A stretch of 38,440 bases of DNA from Deltaproteobacteria bacterium Ga0077539 (GTDB lineage: Bacteria; Myxococcota_A; Polyangia; Polyangiales; Ga0077539). The first letter of the stretch is position 1. Each line of letters starts with the position of its first letter. Below, in pieces: positions 18,047 to 25,931 of this stretch. A program made the position numbers and the translations under genes. The stretch lies in the NCBI GenBank assembly GCA_001465015.1, contig LNEO01000176.1, forward strand, positions 1 through 38,440, in the 5' to 3' direction. The notes below the pieces were generated by a model. It saw nothing but the letters and a program-made list of their open reading frames with translations, ran no database searches and was not told the origin of the DNA.

Positions 18047-18838
18047 CTAGGCTTCCTGCGCCGCGTCTTGTGAGACGAGCGCGCGAACGGGTACCCCGAG
18101 TCGGGCTGCGGCGGCAAGGACCGTAGGCAGCGCCGCTCGAAACGACGGAGAGTCTTCGACCCGAAGGATCGCGCCGAGCTCGAGCTCGAGCTCGACTCGC
18201 TCGGCGATCGGGGAGCGAGAAGGGCCGCGAAGATCGTGGGAGGCCACGACGAGCGTCCGGTCGAACGTGTCGGCCAGGCGCTGGAGCGCGGGGGTGTAGA
18301 GCCCCCGAGCGAACCACAAATCCGGCGCTGGAATCTTGGGAAAATGCTCGTTCCACGCGGCGCGGTCGCGCTCGAGCTCGGTGATGCGGGCGTCGAGGTC
18401 GGCCCCGCGAGACAGCGCGCGTTCGCGGCGCTCTGGGGGTTGGCGGTCGACGAGGGCGACGCTGTGGCCGCGCTCGAGCGCGGCTTGGAGCGCGGAGGAT
18501 TGCGCGATCGCCGTGTCCATCGTGAGCGCGAGCGTCGCCCTGGCGTCGTGCGCTTCGAACAGCGCGCAAAGGGCGGCGATCGAGCCCTTCGAGGACGGAT
18601 CGTGCTCGACGTCGACGACGATGGTCGCGCCGTCGTGGGCGCGGACGAGCGCGTCGGTAAACATCCGAAGCGAGGGTTTTTTCAGGCCGATCGCGACGAG
18701 CGAGAGGTATCCACACACCGCCCCTGCCGCCCAGGCGCGCGACTCGATCCTGCCCATCGCGAGGGCGCCCGACACCAGCGCGGCGCCCGCGGTCGCAACG
18801 TAGAAGGTCCAGCGCGAGAGCGGCGGGAGCGAGGTCAA
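18047..18838 (-). CDS. Membrane-anchored, degenerate polysaccharide-deacetylase-like protein
   Basis: 263 aa. Two N-terminal membrane helices (about 11-28 and 36-52) are followed by a cytosolic or periplasmic domain. That domain starts ATIVVDVEHDPSSKGSIAAL (71-90) and has a later ERGHSVALVDRQ segment (122-133). This resembles the NodB/CE4 pattern, in which a first strand with Asp residues is followed by a GHEVGxH-like box. The HxxxH metal box is missing, however, so I infer a deacetylase fold without clear catalytic capacity. The C-terminus is Ala/Arg-rich with LAAAARLGVPVRALVS. It is the first gene of the minus-strand run and is divergent from the HExxH peptidase gene (78-nt gap). Function assignment is tentative. 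Confidence 0.7.
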   Translation of the reverse strand: MTSLPPLSRWTFYVATAGAALVSGALAMGRIESRAWAAGAVCGYLSLVAIGLKKPSLRMFTDALVRAHDGATIVVDVEHDPSSKGSIAALCALFEAHDARATLALTMDTAIAQSSALQAALERGHSVALVDRQPPERRERALSRGADLDARITELERDRAAWNEHFPKIPAPDLWFARGLYTPALQRLADTFDRTLVVASHDLRGPSRSPIAERVELELELGAILRVEDSPSFRAALPTVLAAAARLGVPVRALVSQDAAQEA

Positions 18839-18916
18839 CTTCGAGCTCGAGACCGTACAACTCTCGCCGCGCTCGAACTATTCGGGTCGACCCCCCAAGG
18901 AGTCGTTGTATGACCG

Positions 18917-20311
18917 ATGTCCATGCGGCGTTACGTGGCGGTGCTCGGGCTGTGGGTTGCGGCGTGCGCTCCTGCTGTTCCTGCGTTGCGCGAGGAGCGA
19001 TCGTCGCGGGAAATCGTGGCCGATTCGCCGAGGGGCTTCGGTGCGCCGGACGCGCGCGCCGCGGTCGGTGAGGCGGACGCGGGGATCGACGCTGGTCCGC
19101 GCGACCCGCTGCTCGCGCTCGCCGACGAGATCACCGAGCGGATGGTCTCTGTGCGCGACCTTCCGCGGCGGACTCCGATCGTGGCGGGGCTGTTGTCGCG
19201 GGAGCAGATCATCACGCGACTGCGAGCGCGGGTCGCCGAGGAGTACCGCGGCGACGAGCTGGTCCGCGAAGGGCTGCTCTACCGCACGATCGGCTTGTGG
19301 AACGACCCGCGCGACTACACCGAGACGTCGTTTGCGCTGCTCGAAGAGCAGGTCGCGGGCTTCTACGACCCGACGCGCAAGCAGCTCTACGTAGCGGGGT
19401 GGCTCTCGCCGTTTTCGCAAGGTCCGACGCTCGCGCACGAGCTGACGCACGCCCTGCAGGATCAACACTTCGACATCGCGCGGTTTACGCGGCACGAGCG
19501 CGGGACCGGCGATCGGCAGCTCGCGGCGATGGCCGTCGTCGAGGGCGACGCGACGCTGGCGACCGTGGCGTTTTCGAGCGGCCGACGCTCGCTCGTGACG
19601 AACGCAGCCAACGTGCAAGGCTCGCTCGACGCGGGCGTCGGGGGAGGCGAGCAGATCGCGACGGCGCCGCTCGTGTTGCGAGAGACGCTGGTGTTTCCCT
19701 ACCGCGAAGGGCTGAGGCTCTGCACGAACGCGTATCGAACGGGCGGCTGGCGAGCGGTCGACGCGCTCTTGCGAGAGCCTCCGCAGTCGACCGAGCAGGT
19801 GTTGCACCCCGAGAAGCTCGCGGCGCGCGAGGCGCCGGTGGCTGTGACGGTCGCTGTTCCTCCGTCGCTCGCGGCGACGCACGAGGCGGCGTACCACGAG
19901 ACGTTTGGCGAGCTCGGTCTGCGGCTGTGGCTGCAGACGTACTTGCCGCCCGAGTCCAGCGTCGATGCCGCGGCGGGGTGGGGAGGAGACAGCGCCGTGT
20001 TGCTCGTCGCTCGCGGCACGACCACGGTGACCGCGCGCACCGCGGCGTCATCGCTCTGGGTGATCGCGATGGACGCGAGTCCGCTCCAGGGCGAGGCGCT
20101 CGCGCTCGAGCGCGCGGTGGTGGGGCTCTTGCGGCTGCGCTACCCGCGGGCGCAGCGCGTGCGGCTCGACGGGGTTGCGCATGCGCTGCGCACGAGCAGG
20201 ACGACGGTGTCCCTCGTGGCCCATCGCGGCAGGACGGTCCTGGTCGCCGAGGGCATCGCCGCGGACCGAGCGGCGCTCGTCGCTCGCGAGGTGCTCGAGG
20301 GCGCTCCGTGA
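18917..20311 (+). CDS. Putative zinc metallopeptidase lipoprotein (HExxH)
   Basis: 464 aa. A short signal peptide with lipobox VAAC (Cys17) predicts a lipoprotein, followed by an acidic linker. The peptidase core has FYDPTRKQLYVAG leading into TLAHELTHALQDQHFD, with HELTH at 174-178, and VVEGDATLA with Glu209 as the probable third zinc ligand (gluzincin-like). A C-terminal region of about 170 residues has alternating strands and no named motif. Family knowledge: similar HELTHALQDQHF proteins are common in actinobacteria and myxobacteria and are mostly uncharacterised. AAGGAG lies 14 nt before ATG 18917 and 20 nt before the alternative ATG 18923; both give the same signal peptide. Confidence 0.85.
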   Translation: MSMRRYVAVLGLWVAACAPAVPALREERSSREIVADSPRGFGAPDARAAVGEADAGIDAGPRDPLLALADEITERMVSVRDLPRRTPIVAGLLSREQIITRLRARVAEEYRGDELVREGLLYRTIGLWNDPRDYTETSFALLEEQVAGFYDPTRKQLYVAGWLSPFSQGPTLAHELTHALQDQHFDIARFTRHERGTGDRQLAAMAVVEGDATLATVAFSSGRRSLVTNAANVQGSLDAGVGGGEQIATAPLVLRETLVFPYREGLRLCTNAYRTGGWRAVDALLREPPQSTEQVLHPEKLAAREAPVAVTVAVPPSLAATHEAAYHETFGELGLRLWLQTYLPPESSVDAAAGWGGDSAVLLVARGTTTVTARTAASSLWVIAMDASPLQGEALALERAVVGLLRLRYPRAQRVRLDGVAHALRTSRTTVSLVAHRGRTVLVAEGIAADRAALVAREVLEGAP

Positions 20312-20411
20312 AGGGGGCCGTGGGGGGCGTTGTTGACAAAATGACTCGCAGAAAAGTCGGGCGCGGGTGGCACGAAGGGGGTGGTCCGTGGTTTCGTTTG
20401 TTGCATTCGTG

Positions 20412-21878
20412 ATGCCCTCTCTTCTCCGATTCTCGCTGCTCGCGCTCTGCGTGAGCGCCGGCGCATGCGCCGAGACGACGACGCAAGCTGTGCAGCAGGA
20501 CAACGCCGCGACGCAGTCGGGCATGCGCACGCGACCGCGGCGCTCTGTGGCGCGGCGCGTATTGCGCGAGGCCGCTGAGCGCGCGCGCGAGTGCTTGCCG
20601 ATCACCGTGGACCGCGCGGAGGTGAGCGGCTCCTTCGCGGGCGCGACCGGGCGATACACGGTCGAGAGCGTGCTCGGCGAGAACATCGGGCGAGCGCAGC
20701 AGTCGTGCGTGCGCGAGGCGTTCGAGGCTGCGCGGGTGCCAGCGTTTCGCGCTGATCGCTTCGAGCTCGCGCAGACGATCTCGCGGACGCCGCTCGCTGC
20801 GGGCACGGGCGAAGACGGCGCCTCGAGCGGCGGAGACACGAGCGCTGCAACAAGCGCGTCCGGTGCTGCCAACACGACGGCGAATCCAACGACGACCGCG
20901 AGCGGGACCGGTGCCGCGACGGGCGCTTCGAACCCTGGCGCAACGACGAGCACCGGCACCGGTGCGAGCCCTGGGGTGACCGCCGCTGTGACTGGGTCCG
21001 CGAGTCCCGAGGACGGCGGAGTGCTCGCGGTCACGCAGTTGCCCGGCGCTGCCACTGGCGCTGGCGCTGCCACTGGTGCGGGCGCCGCGACCGGGACGAG
21101 CGCTGCGAGCGCGACGAATGGCGCCAGCGGTGGAACGATGGCGTCGGCACCGCAGGGGTCGATCGAGCAGAGCGCGGTGGTCAACGTGATGCGCTCGCGG
21201 ACGACTGTTTTTCGCACATGTTATCAAAATCAGCTCGCGCGCGAGCCGCAGCTTCGAGCGCGGGTGCGGGTGCGCTTCGTCGTGGACGCCGCGGGGCTGG
21301 TGACGGCGGCGTCGAGCACGGCCGTAGCTGAGTCCGGTGATCCCGAGCGCGTCGGAGACCTCGCCCGCTGCCTCGAAGGCGTCGTGCGCGGAACGACGTT
21401 TCCAGCCCGGCCGGGAGGCTCACCGGCGGAGGTGTCGATGCCGTTCGTCTTTGCGCAGGGCTCGCCGGGCGCCACAGTCACCACCGCTGGCAACGTCAGC
21501 GCGTCGGGCGCGTCGGGCGCGTCGGGCGCGTCGGGCGCTGCGAGCGCTGGGTCGTCCATTCCCACGACGGGTCAGATCGATCGCGGACGCGTCGAGGGGA
21601 CGATCCGCGCTCGGATGGCCACGCTCTCTGCGTGTTATTCACGGGCCGCGGCGCAAGAGCCCTCGATCGCGGGGCGCGTCACGGTGCGCTTCGTCGTGAA
21701 CACCGACGGTCGCGTGGTGGACTCTCGCGCGCAAGCGACGACGACCGGCGGCTCTCCCACTCGAATGACCGAGGTCGCGCAGTGCGTTCAAAACGCGTTC
21801 TACGGGTTTGTCTTCGCGACGCCGACGGGAGGCGCCGCGGCCGTGACGCTCCCGCTCGATTTCGGACCTTCATCGTGA
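20412..21878 (+). CDS. AgmX/GltG-like C-terminal-domain lipoprotein with three tandem domains
   Basis: 488 aa. The N-terminus is a signal peptide with a possible lipidated Cys19 (SAGAC). Three related domains follow, each with two cysteines: a degenerate one (about 35-115), a Thr/Gly/Ala/Ser-rich linker (about 120-245), a clear one at about 248-350 (FRTCYQNQLAREP, RVRFVVDAAGLV, RCLEGVVRGTTFPARPGG), and another at 386-488 (LSACYSRAAAQEP, VRFVVNTDGRV, QCVQNAFYGFVF). The pattern matches the AgmX/PglI C-terminal (TonB-like) domain of myxobacterial adventurous-motility proteins, but the usual cytosolic FHA/GYF and TM parts are missing. The downstream lipoprotein is coupled by a GTGA overlap. ATG 20412 overlaps the stop of a tiny upstream frame. 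Confidence 0.82.
   Translation: MPSLLRFSLLALCVSAGACAETTTQAVQQDNAATQSGMRTRPRRSVARRVLREAAERARECLPITVDRAEVSGSFAGATGRYTVESVLGENIGRAQQSCVREAFEAARVPAFRADRFELAQTISRTPLAAGTGEDGASSGGDTSAATSASGAANTTANPTTTASGTGAATGASNPGATTSTGTGASPGVTAAVTGSASPEDGGVLAVTQLPGAATGAGAATGAGAATGTSAASATNGASGGTMASAPQGSIEQSAVVNVMRSRTTVFRTCYQNQLAREPQLRARVRVRFVVDAAGLVTAASSTAVAESGDPERVGDLARCLEGVVRGTTFPARPGGSPAEVSMPFVFAQGSPGATVTTAGNVSASGASGASGASGAASAGSSIPTTGQIDRGRVEGTIRARMATLSACYSRAAAQEPSIAGRVTVRFVVNTDGRVVDSRAQATTTGGSPTRMTEVAQCVQNAFYGFVFATPTGGAAAVTLPLDFGPSS
21045..21098 (+). repeat. Three 18-bp tandem repeats (GAATGA units) in the lipoprotein linker
   Basis: Three consecutive 18-bp units starting GGCGCTGCCACTGG encode Gly-Ala-Ala-Thr-Gly-Ala-type residues. 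The third copy is diverged. They form part of a low-complexity flexible linker between domains one and two. Confidence 0.6.
21501..21536 (+). repeat. Four perfect 9-bp tandem repeats (Ala-Ser-Gly)
   Basis: GCGTCGGGC is repeated four times without change. It encodes (Ala-Ser-Gly)4 in the linker between domains two and three. Perfect identity suggests recent slippage and possible length variation between strains. Confidence 0.85.
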
Positions 21879-22780
21879 GCGTCCGCTCGCCGACGTTGCG
21901 TGCGATCTCGACGATCGGGATCCTCGCGTTGCACGGCGTCGCGTGTGTCGATGGCGCGAGCTCGCAGCGCGCGTCGGAGGGAGCCGCGGCGGTGTCGAGG
22001 CGCGAGCGTCCCTCGAGCCGCGCGATCGAGCGAGCGTTTGCGCGAGTGCAAGACGACGTCGGGCGGTGCCTCAACGGCACGGTCTCCGCGGTGCGCGTGC
22101 GTGGCGCGTTCGAGGGCGACGATGGTGGCTTCGCGGTCGAGCGGATCATGACGCTCTCGGGCGCGGAGGTTCCCTTCGCCGTTCGTACGTGCGTACGCAC
22201 GATCGTCGAGCGGGCCCAGGTCCGGCCGTTTCGCTCTGAGTCCGTGGCGGCCGAGCGAGATTTCGCCTCGAGCTCGACGGGCTCGATGGCCTCTGCCAAC
22301 CCGATCGCAGCGGGCGTTTCATCGAGCAGCACGACCCCGAACACTGGCGGCGGTGGATCCACCGTGTCGAGCGGGAGCTCGACGAGCTACGCGGGCACGA
22401 GCACCAGTCCGCTCACTGGGAGCGGCGCGATTCGGTTCGGCACGAGCCCGGCAGACCTCGTTCGAAGGGAGCACGACGCGCTGCAACGATGCTTCGAACA
22501 AGCGAGCGAGCAGGCGCCGAACCTCGAGGGGGAGGTGGAGCTACGGTTCACGCTCGACGCGCGAGGGCGCGTGACGCAGACGTCTCATCGCGTGTCGCGC
22601 GAACGGCAGGGCAGCGGGCTCCTGACGCTCGTAGGCCAGTGCATGGAGGCTCACGTGCGGCTGATCGCGTTTGGCGCGCAAGCCGATGGCGGCGGAGCGC
22701 ACATCGTGCCCATCGCGTTCGGCGCGCGAGAACAGTTCGCTCCCGCGAACGGGCCCCCCTCGCAACTTCCTGTCGAGTAG
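21875..22780 (+). CDS. Second AgmX-like domain lipoprotein, coupled to the first
   Basis: 301 aa from GTG 21875, which overlaps the previous stop (GTGA). A signal peptide precedes a possible lipidated Cys24 (HGVAC). Two copies of the same two-cysteine domain seen in the upstream gene follow: about 45-125 (VGRCLNGT, RTCVRTIVERAQVRPF) and about 195-285 (LQRCFEQASEQAPNLEGEV, LRFTLDARGRVTQT, GQCMEAHVRL). A Ser/Thr/Gly-rich linker separates them. Together the pair holds five such domains. Inference: they work together in the envelope, for example as partners of an energised inner-membrane complex, with the Cys pairs forming disulfides. No upstream TonB/ExbB genes are in the window. Confidence 0.8.
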   Translation: MSVRSPTLRAISTIGILALHGVACVDGASSQRASEGAAAVSRRERPSSRAIERAFARVQDDVGRCLNGTVSAVRVRGAFEGDDGGFAVERIMTLSGAEVPFAVRTCVRTIVERAQVRPFRSESVAAERDFASSSTGSMASANPIAAGVSSSSTTPNTGGGGSTVSSGSSTSYAGTSTSPLTGSGAIRFGTSPADLVRREHDALQRCFEQASEQAPNLEGEVELRFTLDARGRVTQTSHRVSRERQGSGLLTLVGQCMEAHVRLIAFGAQADGGGAHIVPIAFGAREQFAPANGPPSQLPVE

Positions 22781-22783
22781 CGC

Positions 22784-22960
22784 TCAGCCCGCCGCTGCGG
22801 CGGTCTTGCGCGACTTCTTCTTCTCGGTGGCTGCCGGCTTCGACGCGGCGGCGCGGGCCTCGCGGACCTCAGTGGCGCGCCTGGCCGCGCGGGTCTTCTT
22901 CTTCACCTGCGCCTTGCGCTGGCGCATTTTGTTCGAGAGACGGCGATCGCCTTTGCCCAT
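22784..22960 (-). CDS. Small basic protein starting MGKGD (THX-like N-terminus)
   Basis: 58 aa. It is highly basic, with an MGKGDRR start resembling the ribosomal protein THX family, and then diverges into RQRKAQVKKKTRAARRA and an Ala/Lys-rich tail ending TAAAAG. A strong AGGAG sits 6 nt before ATG 22960, which fixes the start and supports expression. RNA or ribosome association is inferred from composition and N-terminus only. The stop lies 3 nt from the convergent AgmX-like gene end, and the gene is divergent from the subtilase (94-nt gap). Confidence 0.75.
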   Translation of the reverse strand: MGKGDRRLSNKMRQRKAQVKKKTRAARRATEVREARAAASKPAATEKKKSRKTAAAAG

Positions 22961-23054
22961 CGTGGACTCCTGCTTTGACTGCTGTGATTCTGCTGCGAGG
23001 CGGATTGGCCCCGAAAAAAGCGTGGGCGGTGCGGGTACCATTCGGGTTGCGACT

Positions 23055-25160
23055 ATGTCAACCCGCCCCGCGAGCCGACCCGCGCTTCGAATCGCGACGC
23101 TCGCGCTCGCGGGCTACCTGTGCTCGGGCGCGATCGTGACGCTCGAGCGCGTCGCTGCGCGCAGGTCGATCACCGTGCGCCGCTCGCTCGTGCGCGAGGC
23201 GCGCGCGGCGATCGGAACGCCCTCGTTCGACGCGGCCGGAGGGCGAGACGGCGTCGGCGTCGTGATCGCGGTGATCGACACGGGGTTCGACGTTCGCCAT
23301 CGATCCTTGCGTGGACGCGCGCGGTGGGTGCTCGATCAGAGCATGGCTCCGCGGGGGGCGCACTCAGACCTCGAGCGACGATTTCGCGGCGCGGTCTGGG
23401 GCGGCGACGAGCTCGAGCGCGCGATCGACGCTGAGGCCAGCAGGCCGAGCGCGGACCCTTCGATCACGACGGACGTCGTGGGGCACGGGACGTTCGTGGC
23501 GTCCGTGGCCGCCGGAGGCGCTGGCGGAGGCGCGAGCGAAGGGGTCGCGCCAGGTGCGGAACTCTTGCTCGCGAAGGTGGGATCTGCCGCAGGAATCACA
23601 GACGAATCGATCATCGACGCGATGGACTTCGCCATCGATCGGGCCGGAGATCGTCCGCTGGTGGTGGTTTTGGCGGCGGGCAGCGTCGATGGCGCGCACG
23701 ACGGGACGAGCGCGATCGAGCGCGCCATCGATGCGCGTTTCGTCCCGGAAAATCCAGGTGATTCTCGCGCGCGACGCGCGCTGGTGGTCGCCGCGGGCAA
23801 CGAGGGTGGCGCTGGCGTTCGTCGTCGCGCGCGCGTCGAACGAACAGACGGAGCGGTCGCGCTCGGGGTGTTCGTCGACGGCGCGCTCATGGTGTCGAGG
23901 ACGTTTGCGGTGGTTCACGAGGGACCCCTCGAGCTCGCGATCGAGGGGCCGTTGAGCGACGGGCAACGCGCGGCTCGGACGCGGTGGGTCGCGCAGGGAG
24001 AGCACTACGGCGCTTCCGTCGCTGGGTTTCGCGTGGGCGTCGATCGCACGGGCGGCCCGGGGGCCGGACGCTCGCTCGGCGAGTCGTTGCGCGAGGGAGT
24101 GGCTGCGCGAACGACGCTCGTCACGATCGTCCGCGAATCGAGCGGCGATGCGCTCGCGCGAGCGAGCGCGTGGAGGCTCCTGGCTCGAGGCGACGCCGTA
24201 TTCGACGTGTACGGGGTGAGCGGAGCCGTGGCGATCGAGGACGGAGGAGACGACGGGACGCTGGTCGTTCCCGCGACCGCCGAGGGGGCGATCGTGGTGG
24301 GCGCGTTGGTGACGCGAGAGCGTTGGGAGGGCCCTGGAGGGCTGACGCGCGAGCGGCCTGTGCCTCGGTCGGGCGACGGCGTGGCGGCGTTTTCATCGAG
24401 GGGTCCCGATCGCGTTCATCGCGCGCGCCCCGACCTCGTCGCGCCGGGCGCGTGGGTGCTCGGCGCGCGATCGCTTCAGTGCGACGAGCGCGCGCCGGGC
24501 TCGCTCTGCGCCGAGTCGGTCGCCGCTGACGACCCTCGCGAGACTGCGGCCATGGGGACGAGCGTCGCCGCTCCGATCGCCGCGGGAGCGCTCGCTCGAG
24601 TGTGGTCGACGAGCCCCATGCTCTCGCGCGACGCGGCGCTGTCGCGCCTGACGCGAACGAGCGATCGGTGGACGAGCGCGCGTGGGTGGGGCGCGGTCGA
24701 TCTGCGCGCGGCGCTGTCTCCCGGAGAGCGCATCGCGACGCGTTGCTCGCTCGTCGCGTCGGTCGACGCTGTGGCTCCGGGCGAGCCTCTCTCGTTCGCG
24801 CTTCGCGCGACGGGTGAGCGCGGCGCGATCGACGGCGCTCCGTCGGTCACGGCGCGGCTCGAGGGTGCGTCGCTTCGATGGGTGCGCGCGCACGAGGGCG
24901 GGCGGGCAGAGCTACGGGTGCGCGTCGCGGACGCCGCGGTCGAGAGCGTCTCTGTGCGCGCGACGCTCGAGGGGGGAGCGTCGTGCGAGGCCCGCGCCGC
25001 GGTGCGACGCCACGGTCGAGCGCGACCCGCGTCGTGCGCTGTTGAAAGTGTGGGTGGTCATTCAAATGGCGTTGTGTTCGTCCTGCTGATCGCGCTCGCC
25101 ATCGTCGCTACCCGCGGAGGGCGGCCTCGATCGCGGCGCGCGTGTCCGGGCTCTGGATGA
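23055..25160 (+). CDS. Subtilisin-like serine protease (S8) with MYXO-CTERM-like tail
   Basis: 701 aa. An N-terminal signal/anchor helix covers about 13-30. The catalytic triad is intact: Asp75 (VIDTGFD), His144 (GHGTFVAS) and Ser503 (MGTSVAAP). The oxyanion-region AAGNEGG block is also present, and a long insert of about 130 residues lies between it and FSSRGPD. A C-terminal beta-rich domain leads to a tripartite end: Cys, then a hydrophobic helix (VVFVLLIALAIVA), then Arg-rich sequence. That layout resembles MYXO-CTERM sorting signals, although six more residues follow. The final 53 nt overlap the convergent AraC gene. ATG 23055 lacks an obvious ribosome-binding site but is the first start after the divergent gene. 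Confidence 0.93.
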   Translation: MSTRPASRPALRIATLALAGYLCSGAIVTLERVAARRSITVRRSLVREARAAIGTPSFDAAGGRDGVGVVIAVIDTGFDVRHRSLRGRARWVLDQSMAPRGAHSDLERRFRGAVWGGDELERAIDAEASRPSADPSITTDVVGHGTFVASVAAGGAGGGASEGVAPGAELLLAKVGSAAGITDESIIDAMDFAIDRAGDRPLVVVLAAGSVDGAHDGTSAIERAIDARFVPENPGDSRARRALVVAAGNEGGAGVRRRARVERTDGAVALGVFVDGALMVSRTFAVVHEGPLELAIEGPLSDGQRAARTRWVAQGEHYGASVAGFRVGVDRTGGPGAGRSLGESLREGVAARTTLVTIVRESSGDALARASAWRLLARGDAVFDVYGVSGAVAIEDGGDDGTLVVPATAEGAIVVGALVTRERWEGPGGLTRERPVPRSGDGVAAFSSRGPDRVHRARPDLVAPGAWVLGARSLQCDERAPGSLCAESVAADDPRETAAMGTSVAAPIAAGALARVWSTSPMLSRDAALSRLTRTSDRWTSARGWGAVDLRAALSPGERIATRCSLVASVDAVAPGEPLSFALRATGERGAIDGAPSVTARLEGASLRWVRAHEGGRAELRVRVADAAVESVSVRATLEGGASCEARAAVRRHGRARPASCAVESVGGHSNGVVFVLLIALAIVATRGGRPRSRRACPGSG

Positions 25161-25875
25161 TGGACATCGCTCGCAGCGATGACGGCGCGACGCCGAACAT
25201 GCTGCGAAACGCCTCGCTGAAGTGCGATGGCGTCGCGAAGCCCGCGTCGAGCGCCGCCGCGGTGAGGGACGCGCCCCGCGCGGTCGCGATCGTCGCCGCG
25301 CGCAGCCGCGCCCACAGCCGATAGCGACGAAACGGCACGCCCGTGCACGCTGCGAACAGGTGCATGAAGCGCGAGTGCGAGAGCCCGGTTTGCGCGGCGA
25401 ACTGCGCGACCGAGCGCTCGAGGTGCTGCCCGTCGTCCAGCGCCGCGAGCGCTCTTTGAATTCGTGGGTCTACGAGGCGCGTCCGTGTCGAGCCTGCGAC
25501 CTCGACGAGCGCTCGGAGCGTGCAGCGATCGGAGCGCTGCAGTTCGCGCGTCGAAGGCAAGGCGTCCGTCAGCGCTTCGGCGCTGCGAACGAGCGCGTCC
25601 GTGGGGTGCATATAGAGAAACAGCGCGCGTTTGCACTCTGCGTCGATGCGGTGCGCGACTCCGGGGCGAACGAGCACTGCGACGCTGGGGCCTGTCGTGT
25701 GGCGGGTCGCCGTGGTCGCGGCGAGCGTTCCGTCTTCGGCTTGACCGAGGCAAGCGACGGCGCCTCGGTGGACTCCCACCGAGAGCGGTGGCCCTGCGTA
25801 GAGCGCGGAGGTGGGCGCGAGCCACAGCACAGGCGCGGCGGGGGTGCGAGCGGCCTGCTCCATCATGGGTCGCAT
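25108..25875 (-). CDS. AraC family transcriptional regulator
   Basis: 255 aa. The N-terminal part (about 1-140) is cupin-like without recognisable ligand residues (TRHTTGPSVAVLVRPGVAHRIDA is the typical barrel segment). The C-terminal part (about 160-245) holds the two helix-turn-helices: SVAQFAAQTGLSHSRFMHLF and AALDAGFATPSHFSEAFRSMFGVAPS. The end overlaps the subtilase gene by 53 bp, so transcripts are complementary there. The likely target is unknown. The nearest divergent or co-directional candidates are the adjacent secreted protein gene (25932-27230), upstream on the same strand with a 56-nt gap, and the subtilase. Confidence 0.93.
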   Translation of the reverse strand: MRPMMEQAARTPAAPVLWLAPTSALYAGPPLSVGVHRGAVACLGQAEDGTLAATTATRHTTGPSVAVLVRPGVAHRIDAECKRALFLYMHPTDALVRSAEALTDALPSTRELQRSDRCTLRALVEVAGSTRTRLVDPRIQRALAALDDGQHLERSVAQFAAQTGLSHSRFMHLFAACTGVPFRRYRLWARLRAATIATARGASLTAAALDAGFATPSHFSEAFRSMFGVAPSSLRAMSIIQSPDTRAAIEAALRG

Positions 25876-25931
25876 ATCGCGAAGGATGATCTCCGGTCAT
25901 CCTGAGAATTGACTGCGATAGTGGTTGTCGC

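Noticed and set aside
18179..18198. GAGCTC-type short repeat
   Set aside because: Only three imperfect units encoding a Leu-Glu run inside the deacetylase-like gene; common in GC-rich coding DNA.
20341..20412. 23-codon frame ending TGATG at the start of the AgmX-like gene, preceded by a TTGACA-like box at 20333-20338
   Set aside because: No ribosome-binding site at useful spacing and no -10 at the right distance; it might be a leader, but support is too weak to list as a gene.
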